From contig JAOAJX010000007.1 in NCBI GenBank assembly GCA_026413945.1, forward strand, positions 1 to 35,103: 35,103 nt of DNA, written 5' to 3'. The notes under the pieces are model-generated. The model saw nothing but the letters and a program-made list of their open reading frames with translations, was not told the origin of the DNA and did not search any database. This DNA comes from Candidatus Iainarchaeum sp. Lineage in GTDB: Archaea; Iainarchaeota; Iainarchaeia; Iainarchaeales; DTGL01. Shown here in pieces: positions 32,103 through 35,103 of the stretch. The translations under genes were made by a program, and so were the position numbers. Position 1 is the first letter of the stretch; each line of letters starts with the position of its first letter.

Positions 32103-33401
32103 TTGTTACTATTGTTTTTTTGCTTTTTTTTTGCACCCAAAGCGCTTTCATCTGCTTCATGCCAAGGCGGCATAAATGCAACGGAGTTAGCTTATGGGTC
32201 AGGGTACCAAATAGGCCAAATATATGGTTATGCAAATGATATTATAAAAACATTTAGACTCCCTTTGAGCTGGGGTGGTTACAATGCTTTCCAGAGGATC
32301 TGTGTTGGCGGTGAAATGGCCTTCAGCGATGCCGAAACCGGCTTTAAAATAACATTTTTCCAAAATGATGTGCCTACACAACAGATACCAAGCAGCTTAA
32401 CGCTTGCGTATGGTATTGCAATTGAGCCACCGACAGGTGAAGATCAGCCACAGCCGGGCCAAGATGAAAACAAGTTTAGAAAAAATGAATGGATAAACGA
32501 AGGTGCTTCCCAAGATAGTCCACCAATAATAAATGTATCAACCTCTTTCATAACTAAGCTATGCGATGAAGGACAAAAGAAATATAATTGCTCAAACTAT
32601 GGTAACAATAAGCTATGTACAAAAACGAGTGGCGATTACAGCACACCTAATTCCTTCAAAACTAAGGTTGAGAAAGTTTCAAGTATTCCAAGCACTTACG
32701 TTGCGAGTAATGGTTATGATACATACGTTATTCCTTTTGGCGGACTTAATACAGTCGCTCTCGGTGGAACACAGCTATTAAGGGCTATTGAGATTGCTTT
32801 GGACTGCAAGGTTTCCTGCAATGGTCCGCTTGAGCCAAAGAAAGCAGACGCTAAAGTGTATAACTTAACTTTGCATAAAGAAGATAAGCAAAAAGATTCC
32901 TACTATATTGACCTTGATGAAGCAGCCCAAAAGTGTGCTGGAGGAGCCGACATTTATGTTGGCTGTTACAGCAATCCTGGCGCACATTTCCTTTATGTTG
33001 ATAAGATATTTTTCCCTGACACAATGGAATCTGCAGAGGCAAACTGGCTTATAAGAATGTATCCATCAAATCAAGCTGGTTCCAATCAGCCAAAGCTTCT
33101 ATTCCAACTCCCACTTGTTGCTGCTGCGGGAAATCCACCTGTTGCTGACTTTGCCTATGAGGTTGACAGTGCAACTGGAGAAGAGACTTTGCTAAAATTT
33201 ACACCAACAGTTTCAGATTCAGACGGCACAGTAAAATCTCTGACATGGAACTTCGGCGATGGGCAAAAACATGTGATGAAACAGGAGCCGATCCCTGTGA
33301 CTTACGGCTTTAAGCCTGGTTATTACACAGTTTCGCTAACAGTTTATGACAATGATGGCCTCAAAGTGAAAAAGGTAAGAACAATAAAAGTTGAAGATTG
33401 A
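32103..33401 (+). CDS. Secreted PKD-domain protein, first of tandem pair, signal-peptide frame broken
   Basis: The uninterrupted frame begins at TTG 32103 (432 residues, MLLLFFCFFFAPKALSSASC..), which lacks the usual charged N-terminus. ATG at 32075, which follows GGTTGATGTT, encodes MKLGFQFSFIVTIVFLLFF in the neighbouring frame. Removing one T from the T7 or T9 tract would join the two into an ideal signal peptide. The mature part has an IEPPTGEDQPQPG linker, KNEWINEGASQDSPP, several Cys, a domain ending in FPDTMESAEANWLIRMYPSN, and a C-terminal PKD domain (about 350-430) with ESDGTVKSLTWNFGDG-like features and GYYTVSLTVYDNDG. There is no membrane anchor. It is closely related to the next gene. 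Confidence 0.78.
   Translation: MLLLFFCFFFAPKALSSASCQGGINATELAYGSGYQIGQIYGYANDIIKTFRLPLSWGGYNAFQRICVGGEMAFSDAETGFKITFFQNDVPTQQIPSSLTLAYGIAIEPPTGEDQPQPGQDENKFRKNEWINEGASQDSPPIINVSTSFITKLCDEGQKKYNCSNYGNNKLCTKTSGDYSTPNSFKTKVEKVSSIPSTYVASNGYDTYVIPFGGLNTVALGGTQLLRAIEIALDCKVSCNGPLEPKKADAKVYNLTLHKEDKQKDSYYIDLDEAAQKCAGGADIYVGCYSNPGAHFLYVDKIFFPDTMESAEANWLIRMYPSNQAGSNQPKLLFQLPLVAAAGNPPVADFAYEVDSATGEETLLKFTPTVSDSDGTVKSLTWNFGDGQKHVMKQEPIPVTYGFKPGYYTVSLTVYDNDGLKVKKVRTIKVED
32115..32132 (+). other. T7 and T9 tracts where the signal-peptide frame shifts
   Basis: T7 (32115-32121) and T9 (32124-32132), separated by GC, lie where the ATG 32075 frame must move by +1 to meet the PKD frame. With one T fewer the two join without any other change. 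Confidence 0.7.
32409..32449 (+). repeat. 41-base direct repeat, copy 1
   Basis: Identical over 41 bases to 33888-33928 in the adjacent paralogue. It encodes YGIAIEPPTGEDQP, at the same place in both proteins. Flanking codons differ, so identity at synonymous positions exceeds what the rest of the pair shows. Confidence 0.85.
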
Positions 33402-33413
33402 GGGTGGTTAGAA

Positions 33414-35103
33414 ATGGAAAATATAGGTTATAGAAAAATTTATATTTTTTTATTTATGGCCATTATGTTATCAATTTTTTGTGGCCCTATCAGTTCACAG
33501 TCAATATCTGACTCTGTAAAAGGTTACACTGAATTAAGCCTTGTTTTTATTTCTTCCTATTGTGTCCTTGATCAAAATTGCTATAAGATGTGTGTCCAAA
33601 AAATTGGCTCAACTATTAAATGTCGCGCTCAATGTAGCCAGACTAGAGAAGAGTTCTCACCTGTTGTAAAAGAGTACGAAAGCAAAATCTTAGACTACTT
33701 TCGCTTTCCCTCACAAAAAAAAGTTTATATAGAGAGCATGTATTTTGATGATAACGATTTTTTGAATGCAGCCAGGGTAGTAGTAGGTATGGAAGTTGCT
33801 TTGGGGGGTGCTGACTCTGGCTATAGAATAAACTTCATCAAAAATGATGTTTCTACTGAGAAAGCACCAAACCCATTGACTTTAGATTATGGTATTGCAA
33901 TTGAGCCACCGACAGGTGAAGATCAGCCGCAGCCTGGAAAGGAGCCACAGCCCAGGAAAAATGAATGGATAAATGAGGGGGGCGAAGCTGATTCTCCACC
34001 AATGATAAATGTTTCTAAGGAGTTTATTTCAAAGCTTTGTGATAAAGGTCAGAAAAGATACTGGCATTCTGTATACTTTGCACGGTATTATCCATTACCT
34101 TTAATAAGAGTTCGATTGTATGATATGAGTAAGGGTTCAAGAATTATTTCTGATAAATACTGCAAAAAAATAGATAATAAAGGTTATATATCTTATTTTA
34201 ATATAAACAAGTGTGCAAAAGAAGATTACAATAAATTTGAAACAGAGGTTGAAAAGATAAGCACCATACCAAATATTTATACGGCAAGAAATGGTTATGA
34301 AGCTTATGTAATTCCGTTAGATGGCCTAAAAACACAGGCATATGGGGGTGTTCAGCTTTTTAGGGCTGTTGATGCTTCAATAAGGTGTTTTATTTCCTGC
34401 AATGGTAGATTAGACGAGAATATAGATTCAAATAAAATTAATGTCTACGAGATACCTTTTTATAGAAAAGTAGTAGATGGCAAAGAAAGATTTTATCTTG
34501 ATCTTGACCAAGCAGCAGAAAAATGCAAAAATGTGCAAAGAGCAGAGCCTTACATTGGATGCTATGATGTTGGCAGCGCTTATTTTGCATATGTTGACAA
34601 GATTTTCTTCCCTGATACTATGGAATCAGTGCAGGCTGACTGGCTTATAAGGTTATACAAGCCTCTGCCTAAGGAGATCGTAAAAGCATATTATAATGGC
34701 AGCATCTCAGAACTACCTCTAGAGAATCCAAAGCTGATATTCCAAGTTCCATTGCAGCTTGCCTCAGGAACGCCGCCTGAGATAAGTTTTGAGTATCAGT
34801 TGGTTGCCATTACTGGTGAAGAAGTGCTTGTGTCATTTAAGCCAAAAGCAAGTGATTCTGATGGCAGAGTAGAGAGCATAACCTGGGACTTCGGCAATGG
34901 AAAGCAGTATGTTGCAAAGCCAAATGAAGAGGTTACATATAGCTTTGCTCCAGGTTATTATAGTGTTTCCGCATTGGCTTATGATAATGAAGGTTTGAAA
35001 TCAAAGAAAGTGAGAACATTGAACCTTTCACTTGAAACTAGCAAACCTTTATTTTCAGTTACTATTCCTGAACTGCCTCCTGAGTTGCCTCCAACTATGC
35101 CAG
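33414..35103 (+). CDS. Secreted PKD-domain protein, second of tandem pair, 3'-truncated
   Basis: ATG 33414, preceded by GGGTGGTTA, opens a frame that runs to the window end without a stop (at least 563 residues). A signal peptide (IYIFLFMAIMLSIFCGPISS) leads to a mature protein parallel to the upstream one: Cys-containing N-terminal domain, YGIAIEPPTGEDQPQPG linker, RKNEWINEGGEADSPP, YVDKIFFPDTMESVQADWLIRLY, and a PKD domain with SDSDGRVESITWDFGNG and APGYYSVSALAYDNEG. After it comes a Pro-rich linker (IPELPPELPPTMP) that the upstream copy lacks. Insertions in the middle (about 215-290) also differ. It is probably a surface adhesin-like protein. Confidence 0.85.
   Translation, partial: MENIGYRKIYIFLFMAIMLSIFCGPISSQSISDSVKGYTELSLVFISSYCVLDQNCYKMCVQKIGSTIKCRAQCSQTREEFSPVVKEYESKILDYFRFPSQKKVYIESMYFDDNDFLNAARVVVGMEVALGGADSGYRINFIKNDVSTEKAPNPLTLDYGIAIEPPTGEDQPQPGKEPQPRKNEWINEGGEADSPPMINVSKEFISKLCDKGQKRYWHSVYFARYYPLPLIRVRLYDMSKGSRIISDKYCKKIDNKGYISYFNINKCAKEDYNKFETEVEKISTIPNIYTARNGYEAYVIPLDGLKTQAYGGVQLFRAVDASIRCFISCNGRLDENIDSNKINVYEIPFYRKVVDGKERFYLDLDQAAEKCKNVQRAEPYIGCYDVGSAYFAYVDKIFFPDTMESVQADWLIRLYKPLPKEIVKAYYNGSISELPLENPKLIFQVPLQLASGTPPEISFEYQLVAITGEEVLVSFKPKASDSDGRVESITWDFGNGKQYVAKPNEEVTYSFAPGYYSVSALAYDNEGLKSKKVRTLNLSLETSKPLFSVTIPELPPELPPTMP
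33888..33928 (+). repeat. 41-base direct repeat, copy 2
   Basis: Second copy of the 41-base identity described at 32409-32449, in the tandem paralogue. The exact match suggests recent duplication or gene conversion across this linker. Confidence 0.85.

Overview
The window reads as chromosomal DNA of an AT-rich archaeon. The evidence is archaeal TATA boxes about 27 bases before inferred transcription starts, Shine-Dalgarno sites of the GGTGAT/GGTGGT type, a tRNA gene without encoded CCA, an archaeal-type PRPP synthetase and Lhr-type helicase, a stand-alone MetRS-beta-like tRNA-binding protein, a TraB-family membrane protein and a desulfoferrodoxin. The many secreted Cys-rich, Ig-like and PKD proteins with Thr/Pro linkers, mixed with bacterial-looking enzymes (MetK, tryptophanase), fit a small-genome DPANN-like lineage such as Diapherotrites or Micrarchaeota. 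That placement is inference; no rRNA gene is present.

Layout. 1-1547: 5'-truncated, very AT-rich gene with a PD-(D/E)XK-like motif, probably a restriction endonuclease. 1618-5734: PRPP synthetase, a helical hypothetical, desulfoferrodoxin, a receiver-only response regulator divergent from an HD hydrolase over one TATA box, and a small membrane-anchored Cys protein. 5872-11517: a membrane protein, Lhr helicase, a lipoprotein and an Mre11/PdeM-like phosphoesterase. 11521-13019: tryptophanase and tRNA-Pro(CGG). 13174-15493: two consecutive Kazal-domain proteins. 15577-19534: CTP synthase, a CDP-alcohol phosphatidyltransferase with an altered motif, and a GT39-like membrane glycosyltransferase. 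19580-19903: MetRS-beta-like protein. 23349 down to 19926 (minus strand): bacterial-type MetK, YbaK-like deacylase, PHP phosphoesterase (apparently with a CTG start) and TraB protein, in one likely operon.

23551-35103 is a surface-protein region. A four-gene operon (23551-29414) encodes secreted, mostly C-terminally anchored proteins with repeated Ig-like/NEW3-like and Cys modules, behind a TATA box with a dyad that looks like an operator. Then come a minus-strand secreted protein, a CARDB-like anchored protein, and two tandem PKD-domain paralogues. The first paralogue has its signal peptide split by an apparent +1 frame change at T tracts; the second runs off the window end and has no stop codon.

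The most unusual observations are the T-tract frame break in the surface-protein signal peptide, the CTG start of the PHP gene, the dyad operator of the surface operon, the shared TATA box of the response regulator and HD genes, the archaeal Kazal pair, and the CDP-alcohol transferase motif changes. No stretch longer than 300 bases lacks a gene; the larger gaps (about 200 bases at 23350-23550 and 30343-30560) hold promoters only.
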